Positions 34,481 to 43,023 of a DNA stretch of 64,000 nucleotides are shown piece by piece. The translations under genes and the position numbers were made by a program. This DNA comes from DATGMP01 sp035293565 (GTDB taxonomy: Bacteria > Pseudomonadota > Alphaproteobacteria > BOG-932 > Roseiterribacteraceae): NCBI GenBank assembly GCA_035293565.1, contig DATGMP010000160.1:71612-135611 (forward strand), written 5' to 3'. The notes beneath the pieces were generated by a model, which saw only the letters and a program-made list of their open reading frames with translations, was not told the DNA's origin and searched no databases. The number at the start of each line of letters is the position of its first letter. The first letter of the stretch is position 1.

Positions 34481-36235
34481 TCAGCGGATCGCGCGTCTCG
34501 TACGCTTCACCGGAGCCCAGCCGGGGCCGTTCCCGGCTTTCTTGATTCCCGCCGATGACGATGATTCGGGACGGCCGTAAAGCCAGCCCTGGCCGTAGCC
34601 GATCCCGAGATCGATCGACGCCATCGCCTCGGCTTCGGTTTCGATCATCTCGGCGATCGTGCCGCAGCCGAGCTCGCCGCAAAGCTTGGCGATCGAGCTC
34701 ACCAATGCATGCTCTCGTCGATTCTTTATCGCAGCCTTGAGAAAAGGGCCGTCGATCTTCACGAAGTCGACGTCGAAATGGCGCAAATAATTGTAGGCGG
34801 TCGAGCCGGCGCCGAAATCGTCCAGACAGACCTTGTGGCCGCGAGCGCGCAGCCAGTCCAGGAACTGCACAGCGTCGGTCACCTTCTGGACATTGGCGGA
34901 CTCCGTCAGCTCGAAAATGAGCCGCGGCGTCACGGCCGGCTTGGTTTCGAGGAAGCTTTTGAGCGAATCGCGAAACTGAGCGTTCTGGATCGACCGGCCG
35001 GAGATATTGACCGCGAGCGCGACATCGGGCGCCAGCTCCAGTTCGGCCACTGCCTTGCGGCAGACCGACAGGTCGAGCTCCTCGATCAGGCCGACTTCCT
35101 CGCTGAAAGAGATCGCCTCATGCGCGCTTTGGCCGTCCGGGAAGCGGGACAGAACCTCGTAATGATGCACATGACGAGTCGCGAGCGACACGATCGGTTG
35201 AAATACGAGCTGCAATTCCTCTTTATCGATCAATTTGTTGAGACTGCTGTAGCGCGCGACGGCGCGCTCCATCGCGGCCCCTAGGCCGTCAGCGAGCGTG
35301 GTCAGGGTGAATTCCGCGCCGTTGGTCTCGGAGAAATTCTTGACCACATAGGCGAGCGCCCGTGCTGCCTCGGCTTCCGAGAGCTCGCCCAGATCGAGAT
35401 CGATCTTGGCGACGCTGGTGCTGATCGCATCGGGCGGCAGCCCCGATTCGGCCGCCAGCTTGCCGACTGCGCTCGGCAGGTGATCGATGCTTTGCGCGCG
35501 GCCCCGCAGAAGGCCGAACTCCTCCTCGCCGAGCCGTCCGGCTGAATCGCCCCCCAGCGACGCCGCGCGGATAACGGCGCCAATTTCCTGCATGAGAAGC
35601 CTGGAGCGCTCGCGCGGCAGCCCGCGGCTGGCGCTGCCGAGACCGTGCAGGCGCACCAATGCGAGCTCGCGCGGACCGTTGCCGCCCGCTTGCGTGGCGG
35701 AACTCTGGGCGATCTTCAGCAGATCATCCTTTGCCAGCAGGCCGGTTTCGTCATCTCGCGCCTGAGATGTCGCTTCGCTCGTCGGCAGCAACGTCATGGT
35801 GACGAAGATGCAGTCGGGCACGCTCGGCACCTGGCAGGCGCCCATCAGCACGCGTGATTCGATCCCGTTCCTGCCCGCCAGGCGAAGCGGGACGGGGTCG
35901 AGGCGGCCCATGATCGTCAGGCAGTCCAGCACGCGATCGAGAAAGCCGCGATCGGCTTCGGTGGCCAAGCTGCGGATGTCGCCGTTCAGAATCTCGGCCG
36001 GCTGCCGGCCGCAAAGCGCCTGGCAGGCGCCCGAGACCATGCGAATCCGACGGTCATTGCCGATTTCGAGCAACAGGTCGCCGGCCGCGAAGGCCAGCGC
36101 CACATATCGATCACGCTCTGCTTTGAGCTTGGCGATGGCGGCTTCGGTCGCCAGCCTTTCGTGACCGGCTTGGCGGGGCGAAGGGCGTGGACGGTCGGAC
36201 GGGCTCGGAGATCCTCCGACGATAGGCGCATTCAT
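34481..36235 (-). CDS. PAS-like/degenerate GGDEF/EAL protein, probable c-di-GMP phosphodiesterase
   Basis: A 584-aa cytosolic protein. Residues 30-160 include a coiled stretch and a PAS-like sensor; residues 165-325 form a degenerate GGDEF domain whose signature reads GRLGEEEFGLL (233-243) in place of GGDEF, so cyclase activity is unlikely. The EAL domain (about 330-565) keeps the metal and substrate ligands: E360 (EVL for EAL), N410 in AVNISGRS, Glu in FELTESA, Asp pair in LDDFGAGST, Lys in FVKIDGPF, Glu in AEMIETE and Gln in GQGWLYGRP. It should therefore be an active phosphodiesterase. ATG 36235 is chosen. It is divergent from the asd leader. Confidence 0.88.
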   Translation of the reverse strand: MNAPIVGGSPSPSDRPRPSPRQAGHERLATEAAIAKLKAERDRYVALAFAAGDLLLEIGNDRRIRMVSGACQALCGRQPAEILNGDIRSLATEADRGFLDRVLDCLTIMGRLDPVPLRLAGRNGIESRVLMGACQVPSVPDCIFVTMTLLPTSEATSQARDDETGLLAKDDLLKIAQSSATQAGGNGPRELALVRLHGLGSASRGLPRERSRLLMQEIGAVIRAASLGGDSAGRLGEEEFGLLRGRAQSIDHLPSAVGKLAAESGLPPDAISTSVAKIDLDLGELSEAEAARALAYVVKNFSETNGAEFTLTTLADGLGAAMERAVARYSSLNKLIDKEELQLVFQPIVSLATRHVHHYEVLSRFPDGQSAHEAISFSEEVGLIEELDLSVCRKAVAELELAPDVALAVNISGRSIQNAQFRDSLKSFLETKPAVTPRLIFELTESANVQKVTDAVQFLDWLRARGHKVCLDDFGAGSTAYNYLRHFDVDFVKIDGPFLKAAIKNRREHALVSSIAKLCGELGCGTIAEMIETEAEAMASIDLGIGYGQGWLYGRPESSSSAGIKKAGNGPGWAPVKRTRRAIR

Positions 36236-36360
36236 AGTGAAGAAGCCTTCCGCAGTACGCGCGCTCAATTTCGTCGGAATATCGCAATTATCCGTTAATC
36301 GCGCTTAAGTCGAACAGGGTCGGGCTTTACTCGCGCGGGTCGCTGGGATAAACGGGCCGC

Positions 36361-36452
36361 ATGCGATGGAAGACCGAAAAGCGCACGGCTCTCAAGACGC
36401 GGCCCTTCACGGGGGCGTTCGAGGTGTTCGCATGCTGATTTCGGTCGGATAG
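36361..36452 (+). promoter_or_regulatory. Possible leader-peptide attenuator upstream of asd
   Basis: An ATG at 36361 opens a 25-codon frame ending at 36438. Its first 17 residues (MRWKTEKRTALKTRPFT) hold three Lys and four Thr. A terminator hairpin follows 22 nt after the stop, then asd. asd feeds lysine, threonine and methionine synthesis, so Lys/Thr codons in a leader would make sense for ribosome-mediated attenuation. The G-rich 36410-36417 can pair with the C-rich 5' arm of the terminator (five G-C pairs), a possible antiterminator. A second frame (ATG 36366 to stop 36452) overlaps it. No clear SD is seen for either, so this is a hypothesis. Confidence 0.35.
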
Positions 36453-36460
36453 AACCCTGG

Positions 36461-36491
36461 AAGGCCCCGCCACGGACGGGGCCTTTTGTTT
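36461..36491 (+). terminator. Intrinsic terminator in the asd leader
   Basis: A 9-bp stem AAGGCCCCG/CGGGGCCTT (36461-36469/36477-36485) with a 7-nt loop, followed by TTGTTT. It lies only about 33 nt before the asd start and reads in the same direction as asd, so it would stop transcription before the gene unless bypassed. Confidence 0.75.
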
Positions 36492-36524
36492 GGGGCCCGT
36501 CTCCGGCGGTCGATGGAGACGATG

Positions 36525-37550
36525 ATGAGCAAGACCAGCCTGTCCCGCCCGGTGGTGGCGATCGTGGGCGCGACCGGCGCCGTCGGCGTCGAGTTTCTGC
36601 GTTGTCTGGAAGCCCGGAAGTTTCCGGTCGGTCGTCTGCGGCTCCTGGCCTCGGCCCGGTCGGCCGGCAAGACGATGCGCTTCGCCGATGCCGACCTCAC
36701 GATCGAGGAGCTGACGGAAGCAAGCTTCGCCGGGGTGGATATCGCCCTGTTCTCAGCCGGAGGCTCGATCTCCAAGCGCTATGGGCCGATCGCGGTCAAG
36801 GCGGGTGCGGTCGTGGTCGATAATTCATCGGCCTTCCGAATGGATCCGGAGGTCCCGCTCGTCATCCCGGAGATCAATCCCGGCGCGATCGCGTCTCACA
36901 AGGGAATCATCGCGAACCCGAATTGCTCGACCATCATCGCCATCACGCCGCTCTGGCCGATCCACCGACGCAACCCGATCCGCCGCCTGATCGCCGCCAC
37001 CTATCAGGCGGCATCCGGCGCCGGCGCCGCGGCGATGGAGGAGCTTCGTGAATCCACCCGCGCGCATCTCGAGGGACGCGACTTCGCCCCTACCGTCCTG
37101 CCGCACCCCTATGCCTTCAACCTCTTCAGCCACAACGCGAAGGTCGATCCGGCGACCGGCTATAATGAGGAAGAGACGAAGATGATGAAGGAGACGCGCA
37201 AGATTTTCGCCGACGATTCGATCCGCGTCACCGCGACCTGCGTCCGGGTTCCGGTGTTGCGCGCCCATTCAGAGGCGCTCGATTTCGAATGCGAGCGGCC
37301 GATCACGCCGGCCGAGGTGCGCAGCATCCTGTCCGATGCGCCGGGCGTGCAGATCGTCGACGACATCGATCGCAACTACTTCCCGATGCCCAAGGACGCC
37401 TCCGGCCAGGACGACATTCTGGTCGGCCGAATCCGGCAGGATATGAGCGACCCGTCGGGCCGCTCGATCGCGATGTTCGTTGCTGGTGATCAGCTCCTAA
37501 AGGGAGCCGCGCTCAACGCGGTCCAGATCGCCGAGCACCTGGTTCGATGA
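36525..37550 (+). CDS. asd: Aspartate-semialdehyde dehydrogenase
   Basis: A 341-aa Asd, which reduces aspartyl phosphate to aspartate semialdehyde, the branch point to lysine/diaminopimelate, threonine and methionine. VAIVGATGAVGVEFLR is the NADP-binding motif, IIANPNCSTI the active-site Cys, and YQAASGAGAAAMEEL, FSHNAKVD and PVLRAHSEALDFE are signatures. ATG 36525 is chosen because GGAG (36515-36518) sits six nt upstream; ATG 36513 and 36522 and an upstream TTG are in frame. The gene lies directly behind a terminator hairpin. Confidence 0.95.
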   Translation: MSKTSLSRPVVAIVGATGAVGVEFLRCLEARKFPVGRLRLLASARSAGKTMRFADADLTIEELTEASFAGVDIALFSAGGSISKRYGPIAVKAGAVVVDNSSAFRMDPEVPLVIPEINPGAIASHKGIIANPNCSTIIAITPLWPIHRRNPIRRLIAATYQAASGAGAAAMEELRESTRAHLEGRDFAPTVLPHPYAFNLFSHNAKVDPATGYNEEETKMMKETRKIFADDSIRVTATCVRVPVLRAHSEALDFECERPITPAEVRSILSDAPGVQIVDDIDRNYFPMPKDASGQDDILVGRIRQDMSDPSGRSIAMFVAGDQLLKGAALNAVQIAEHLVR

Positions 37551-37564
37551 GGCTGCCGCAGCGA

Positions 37565-38098
37565 TCAGCGATCGTCGCGGAAGCGCTCGCCGAACCCGCC
37601 ATGGCCGAAATGGTGGCTGAAATGCGGCGTTAGAAACTCGTTCGCCAGCCGCTTCTGCTCATCCGAAAAGGATGCGTAGAGCGGCTGGGCGACGGCGATC
37701 AGGTCCGACAGGTTCGCGGCCGCCGTCGACAGCATCTTCTGCCGCTGCTCCATCCTGTCGATCATGGTGAGGTTGGCGTCCTTGTAGGCCCGCAGCGCCG
37801 TCACCATCGCATCCTTTTCCTTGGCTTGCTTGCGCATCACGTCGGCGAAGGCGTTCCACGGCTTGGATTGCGCATCGGTGATCTTGAGCGCCGTCTTGAG
37901 AAAGGCCAAGCGCGGCTCGACGAGCTCGCTGGGCAGGAGATGATGTCGCTCCGCCTGTCCGTCATCCGCGCCGCCGCCTTTTGCGTCGAATGCAAAGGCC
38001 TGTCCATCCATTACCAGCGGCAGGACGACGAGCGAACCGCCGAGCGCGGTCGCGAAGGAAAGCGCAGCTATGATTTTTGCCGGCGCAAGCTTGAACAT
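37565..38098 (-). CDS. Periplasmic LTXXQ/Spy-CpxP-like protein
   Basis: A 177-aa protein with a signal peptide (LAPAKIIAALSFATALGGSLVVLPLVMDGQAFA, cleavage near AFA-FDA). The mature chain is almost all helical, with PLYASFSDEQKRLANEF corresponding to the LTxxQ motif of the Spy/CpxP family of envelope-stress chaperones, and a His-rich C-terminus (HFSHHFGHGGFGERF) that may bind metal. ATG 38098 is chosen because GGAG lies five nt upstream; ATG 38119 is also in frame. It is convergent with asd. Confidence 0.82.
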   Translation of the reverse strand: MFKLAPAKIIAALSFATALGGSLVVLPLVMDGQAFAFDAKGGGADDGQAERHHLLPSELVEPRLAFLKTALKITDAQSKPWNAFADVMRKQAKEKDAMVTALRAYKDANLTMIDRMEQRQKMLSTAAANLSDLIAVAQPLYASFSDEQKRLANEFLTPHFSHHFGHGGFGERFRDDR

Positions 38099-38184
38099 GA
38101 TCGCTCCGATCGAGGTCATTCGGGCTCAGCATCGCCCGACTTCTCGCACGTGGAGCGGCGGCCAATCCTGCGCCGAGGCGCGCC

Positions 38185-40125
38185 CTATTGAACCGGCAGG
38201 GCGCGTCGCTCCTGAACGGCGCTGACGGCGGCCTCGATGCGCCCGATCAGGCGGGGCAGCACGATCTCGACCGTCGTCCCTTTGCCCTCGGTGCTGGTGA
38301 TGACGAGCTCGCCGCCATGCAGCTCGCAAAGCTTTTTCGCGATCGACAGGCCCAGACCTGTCCCATCATGCTTGCGCGACAGGGAGCTTTCGACCTGGAC
38401 GAAAGGCTGCGCGATCCGCGCCAGATCGGCCTGGGAAATACCGCAACCCGTGTCGGCGACGGTGATGCCGATGCCGTTTTCGGTAATGCTCGTGAAAGCG
38501 CTCACCGAGCCGCCGGTCGGCGTGAATTTGATCGCGTTCGACAGCACGTTCAGCATGACCTGCTTGAGCTTCACATAATCGCCGTCGACCTCCAGCTGCT
38601 CCGAGGGGCGGATGAGCTTGAGATCGACGCCGGCCGTCGTGGCCAGGCCGCTCACGAGCGCGACCGAGGTGACCAGAAGCTCATCCACATCGACCGCCCC
38701 GAGATCGAGGGTCACCATGCCGGCCTCGATCTTGGACAGGTCGAGAATCGTATTGATGAGGGTGAGCAGATGCCGACCGCTGGCGCTGATGTCGTGGAGA
38801 TACTCGCTGTAGCCTTGCTGCCAGCCATCCCGCTCGACGCCTTGCTCGATCAGCTCGGAGAAGCCGATAATGGCGTTGAGCGGCGTGCGGAGCTCATGGC
38901 TCATATTGGCAAGGAACTGTCCCTTCGCGCGGCTCGCAGCCTCAGCCTCCTCCTTCATCTGCAACAGCTCGGCCTCGGCGCGCCTGCGGTCCGATACGTC
39001 GCGTGAAATGATCACCCAGCGATGAGATCCGTCGTCCAGCTTTTGTGCCGGATAGACGCGCGCCTCGATCCAGATCGAAAGACCTAGGCGATTGCGGGCG
39101 CGGAACTCGATCGGCTGGCCGTCACCCTTCTGAAGCGCTGCGGCAAGAGCGCGGGCGCTCGCGCGGCTGGCCTCGTCGGTCTGAAGGATCTCGGCATCCT
39201 TGCCGATCAGCGTCTCTAAGCTGCCGCCGAACAGCTCGATGAACTGAGGATTGACATAGATGATCTTGGTCTTTCCGGTCGGCGCGGGCTCGGTTTCCAT
39301 GACGATGATCGAATCCGACGACCGGACGACGACGTTTCGCAGCAGCTCGAGCTGGTCCTCCGCCCGCTTTTCGCGGGTGACGTCGCGGATCACGCCGCTG
39401 AAGATGACCGTTCCGTCGGGCTCGCGCCGCGGGATCAGCGATTCGCGGAACCATTTGAGCTTGTCTTGGCCGTCGCGCGCGCGAAAATCGAAGCGGATGC
39501 TGGCGAGCGTTCGCGCGCTCTGTTCGAACATCGCGCCCATGCGCGCCGTCTCTTCGGGCGTCACCGCCATGCGCGCATGGATGGCCATCGGGTCGGCGCC
39601 GATGAATTCCGGCGGCAGGTTCATCACCCGGCACAGCTCTTCCGTCGCTCGCGGAAAGACGTAGTTGCCATTGGGCTCCCGGCGGACCTCGGTAACGGCG
39701 CCGACGCTCTCCGCGTCGAAATTTTGCGCATGGGCGAGCTGCTCCTGGGCTTCGAGTTCTTCGGTAATGTCCCGCGCGCTTCTTTGGACGCCTCCATTTC
39801 GGGTCGGACGCTCTTGCACCCGGATCGTGCGCCCGTCGGAGGTCCTGTATTCGTGCGACCGGTCGCTTCCGAGGCCGGAAATCCGCTCCTCGATATGGCT
39901 GGCGAAGTCGATCGACCCGAAATTCGCCTTGATGAAGGGCTCGATCTGCGGGCCGGCGCAGAGGCGGCGCACAATATCGGCATAGGACGACCCGCGCCGA
40001 ATGAGATCGCGCGCGGCCGCCCATTCGATCTCGAGCCCGGAATCCCAGTCGACGAGCTTTCCGTCGCTGTCGATCAGCGCGAAGCTCTGACGGAACTCCC
40101 GCGGGGGAGAAGACCCATCCGACAT
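38185..40125 (-). CDS. Soluble multi-PAS histidine kinase
   Basis: A 646-aa kinase without membrane segments. Two or three PAS domains occupy about residues 10-380 (RDITEELEAQEQL, IRDVTREKRAEDQLELL and ISRDVSDRRRAEAELL mark their ends). The dimerisation/phosphotransfer box is FLANMSHELRTPLNAIIGFSELI with His at residue 410. The ATPase has N-box VMLNVLSNAIKFTPTG, G1 VADTGCGIS, F-box PFVQVESSL and G2 GTGLGLSIAKKL, all intact. No response regulator is adjacent, so the partner is unknown. The signal is probably cytosolic (redox, oxygen or ligand). Confidence 0.92.
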   Translation of the reverse strand: MSDGSSPPREFRQSFALIDSDGKLVDWDSGLEIEWAAARDLIRRGSSYADIVRRLCAGPQIEPFIKANFGSIDFASHIEERISGLGSDRSHEYRTSDGRTIRVQERPTRNGGVQRSARDITEELEAQEQLAHAQNFDAESVGAVTEVRREPNGNYVFPRATEELCRVMNLPPEFIGADPMAIHARMAVTPEETARMGAMFEQSARTLASIRFDFRARDGQDKLKWFRESLIPRREPDGTVIFSGVIRDVTREKRAEDQLELLRNVVVRSSDSIIVMETEPAPTGKTKIIYVNPQFIELFGGSLETLIGKDAEILQTDEASRASARALAAALQKGDGQPIEFRARNRLGLSIWIEARVYPAQKLDDGSHRWVIISRDVSDRRRAEAELLQMKEEAEAASRAKGQFLANMSHELRTPLNAIIGFSELIEQGVERDGWQQGYSEYLHDISASGRHLLTLINTILDLSKIEAGMVTLDLGAVDVDELLVTSVALVSGLATTAGVDLKLIRPSEQLEVDGDYVKLKQVMLNVLSNAIKFTPTGGSVSAFTSITENGIGITVADTGCGISQADLARIAQPFVQVESSLSRKHDGTGLGLSIAKKLCELHGGELVITSTEGKGTTVEIVLPRLIGRIEAAVSAVQERRALPVQ

Positions 40126-40337
40126 CCGAACAAAGAACCCATTCGGTTGAAAAAACTCGCGACTCTTAGCTTGCGTTGCAGAAATGCAGAAAGGGTAAAC
40201 GGCCGTGATAATGCTCCCGGATGAGGAGGGTTCGCCGGGCGCTGGACGTCGTGCTAGATTGCCCTAGATCAAGCTTGCGCCGGCTCCTGGCGTCCTCCGA
40301 CGATCCGGGCTCACGGCCGCCATCGGGAGATTCGCGG

Positions 40338-40793
40338 ATGATCGTTCTAACGGTGAACGGGAAGCGGCATGAGCTGGATGTCGAGCCCGAAACCCCCTTG
40401 CTCTGGGCGCTGCGGGACGAGATCGGCCTCACCGGCACGAAATATGGCTGCGGCATCGCTCAGTGCGGCGCCTGCACGGTTCATTTGAACGGCGATGCCG
40501 TAAGGTCCTGCCAGGTCGCCGTCAGCGACGCCAACGGTGCGAAAATCACGACGATCGAAGGCCTGTCGGAGGACGGCAGTCATCCGGTGCAGAAGGCATG
40601 GATCGCCGAGGATGTGCCGCAGTGCGGGTATTGCCAGTCCGGCCAGATCATGGCCGCGGTAGCTTTGCTCCAAAAGAACCCCAAGCCGACGGACGCGCAG
40701 ATCGACGAAGAGATCACCAATATCTGCCGCTGCGGGACCTATCCCAGGCTGCGGGCGGCGATCCATCGCGCCGCCGCGCTGACGAACGGCTGA
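40338..40793 (+). CDS. iorA: Isoquinoline 1-oxidoreductase-type alpha subunit, two [2Fe-2S] clusters
   Basis: A 151-aa small subunit of a molybdenum hydroxylase. The plant-type [2Fe-2S] ligands are in YGCGIAQCGACTVHLNGDAVRSC and the second cluster in QCGYCQSGQIM and NICRCGTY. It passes electrons from the molybdenum site of the beta subunit to an acceptor, likely a cytochrome. GGGAG lies about eight nt before ATG 40338. The large subunit gene follows after 21 nt. The IorA name is by family; the natural substrate may be another N-heterocycle or aldehyde. Confidence 0.9.
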   Translation: MIVLTVNGKRHELDVEPETPLLWALRDEIGLTGTKYGCGIAQCGACTVHLNGDAVRSCQVAVSDANGAKITTIEGLSEDGSHPVQKAWIAEDVPQCGYCQSGQIMAAVALLQKNPKPTDAQIDEEITNICRCGTYPRLRAAIHRAAALTNG

Positions 40794-40814
40794 TCGAGTC
40801 CGAAGGAGGCGACC

Positions 40815-43010
40815 ATGGGCCATATCGAACGAGTCGGCATCGGCCGACGGGCTTTCATCCGGGCTTCGGCAAGCGCGGCCGGCGGACTGGCGATCGGGGT
40901 TGCGATTCCGGGCTTCGCGGCGCTGCCGCCGATGGCGCCCGAGCCCTGGGACAAGGCCGCAACCGGCGGCGCCGAGGTCAATGCCTGGATCGTGATCGAG
41001 CCTGATGATTCGGTCATCATTCGGGTCGCGAAGTCAGAGATGGGCGAGGGGATCTTGACCGCGCTGCCGATGATCGTTGCCGAAGAGCTCGCCTGCGATT
41101 GGAGCAAGGTGCGGGCCGAATATGCCTCCGCCAACCGCAACATCCGCGAGAACGGCGTCTATAAGCTGATGATCACCGGCGGCAGCGCCGCGGTGCGGGG
41201 CTCGCGGCCCTATCTACAGCAGGCCGGGGCCAGCGCCCGCGCGCGACTCGTCGCGGCGGCGGCGAAGCGCTGGAGCGTCGCGGCCCAAGATTGCCAGGCC
41301 GGCGACGGCAAGGTCACGCATTCAGCCAGCGGGCGCAGTCTCGGTTACGGGGCGCTCGCTGCGGACGCGGCAAAGGTAAAGCTCGACGCCGAGCCGGCCA
41401 TCAAGACGCCCGATCAGTACACGCTGATGGGCAAGCCGATGGCGCGCCTCGATACGCCGGTCAAAGTCACCGGCAAGGCGGTATTCGGGATCGATGTGCG
41501 ACTGCCGGGAATGCTCTACGCCGCAGTTGTCGCTTGCCCGGTGCCGGGCGGATCTCTCAAGAAATATGACGAGAAAGCCGTGCTGGGTCGCCGCGGCGTC
41601 AAGGCGGTGGTGCCGGTCCCGCATGGAGTCGCGGTGGTCGCCGATCGCTTCTGGCGGGCCAAGGAGGCTGTGGCCGCGCTGCCGGTCGAATGGGATTACG
41701 GCGCCGGCGCGGGCACCGACAGCGCCCAGTTCCGCAAGGATTACCTGACCGCCCTCGACGGCCCGGCGCTGGTCGCCAAGACCGTCGGCGACACGGCGAC
41801 CGCGATGAGCGGCGGCAAGCCGATCGAGGCGGTCTATGAGGTGCCGCACGTCGCGCACGCCACCATGGAGCCGCTCAACTGCACCGCCCATGTCCAGCCG
41901 GAGAAGGTCGAACTCTGGATGGGCACGCAGGCGGCGGACATGACCGCCCGGATGGCTGCCAAGGCGGCCGGCGTCGCGCCGGAAAATGTCTATGTCCACA
42001 ATTGCTTCCTCGGCGGCGGGTTCGGCCGTCGCGCGGTCAATGACGAGATGCTCCAGGCGATCGCGGCCTCCAAGGCGGTCGGCAAACCGGTCAAGCTGAT
42101 CTGGACGCGCGAGGAGGACATGCGGCACGACCGATACCGGCCGCAGGCGGCGATCCGCTTCAAGGCGGCGCTGGGCCCGGACGGCATGCCCGTTGCCTGG
42201 GAGGCGCGGACGGCCGTCGGCTCGATCCTGAAGTCCCTGGGCGACGCCTTCCCGATTCCGATGGGCTCCAACCCGATCGAGCCCATGGCCGTCGAAGGGC
42301 TGGCGAACATGCCTTATGCGGTTCCCAACCTGAAGGTCGATTGCGTGATCAAGAACACGCATATCCCGGTGATGTTCTGGCGCTCGGTCGGCAGCTCGCA
42401 GAACGCCTTCGCGGTGGAGAGCTATATCGACGAGCTCGCCCACGCTGCCGGCCAGGATCCCTATCAGTATCGGCGCAAGCTGCTGGCCGGAAAGGCTGAT
42501 TTCCTGGGCGTCCTGGACAAGCTGGCGGAGAAGTCGGGCTGGGGCGAGACGCTGCCGCTCGGCAAGGGCCGCGGCATCGCCATACACGAATCCTTCGGCA
42601 CGATCGTCGGTCAGGTGGTGGACGTGGCGGTCGATCCCAAGGGCGCGGTCAAGGTCGAACGGGTGGTCGTGGTCGTCGATTGCGGCCATGTGGTCAATCC
42701 GAGGACCGTCGAGATGCAGATGGAGAGCGGCGTCATTTATGGTCTGACGGCCGCGCTCTACGACGAGATCACGGTCAAGGACGGGCAGGTCGAGCAGAGC
42801 AATTTCGACAATTATCCAATGGTCCGCATGGCGGATTCGCCGAAGATCGAAACCTATTTCGCGCTGTCGGGCGGTGAGAAATGGGGCGGAATCGGCGAAC
42901 CCGGCACGCCGCCGATTGCGCCTGCGCTCTGCAACGCGATCTTTGCCGCGACCGGTAAGCGGATCCGCCAATTGCCGATCAAAAACACGGATCTGTCGAG
43001 CCGCAGCTGA
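40815..43010 (+). CDS. iorB: Molybdopterin-binding subunit of an IorB-type aldehyde oxidase/xanthine dehydrogenase family enzyme
   Basis: A 731-aa large subunit with a twin-arginine signal (IGRRAFIRASASAAGGLAIG) and cleavage near GFA-ALP, so the complex probably works in the periplasm, exported with the signal-less small subunit. GKAVFGIDVRLPGMLYAAV, HNCFLGGGFGRRAVNDE (molybdopterin loop), FWRSVGSSQNAFAVESYIDE and GGIGEPGTPPIAPALCNAIF (the active-site Glu near the C-terminus) are conserved. No cytochrome subunit, XdhC-like chaperone or MocA-like gene is adjacent. Confidence 0.9.
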   Translation: MGHIERVGIGRRAFIRASASAAGGLAIGVAIPGFAALPPMAPEPWDKAATGGAEVNAWIVIEPDDSVIIRVAKSEMGEGILTALPMIVAEELACDWSKVRAEYASANRNIRENGVYKLMITGGSAAVRGSRPYLQQAGASARARLVAAAAKRWSVAAQDCQAGDGKVTHSASGRSLGYGALAADAAKVKLDAEPAIKTPDQYTLMGKPMARLDTPVKVTGKAVFGIDVRLPGMLYAAVVACPVPGGSLKKYDEKAVLGRRGVKAVVPVPHGVAVVADRFWRAKEAVAALPVEWDYGAGAGTDSAQFRKDYLTALDGPALVAKTVGDTATAMSGGKPIEAVYEVPHVAHATMEPLNCTAHVQPEKVELWMGTQAADMTARMAAKAAGVAPENVYVHNCFLGGGFGRRAVNDEMLQAIAASKAVGKPVKLIWTREEDMRHDRYRPQAAIRFKAALGPDGMPVAWEARTAVGSILKSLGDAFPIPMGSNPIEPMAVEGLANMPYAVPNLKVDCVIKNTHIPVMFWRSVGSSQNAFAVESYIDELAHAAGQDPYQYRRKLLAGKADFLGVLDKLAEKSGWGETLPLGKGRGIAIHESFGTIVGQVVDVAVDPKGAVKVERVVVVVDCGHVVNPRTVEMQMESGVIYGLTAALYDEITVKDGQVEQSNFDNYPMVRMADSPKIETYFALSGGEKWGGIGEPGTPPIAPALCNAIFAATGKRIRQLPIKNTDLSSRS

Positions 43011-43023
43011 GCGCCCGAACGCG

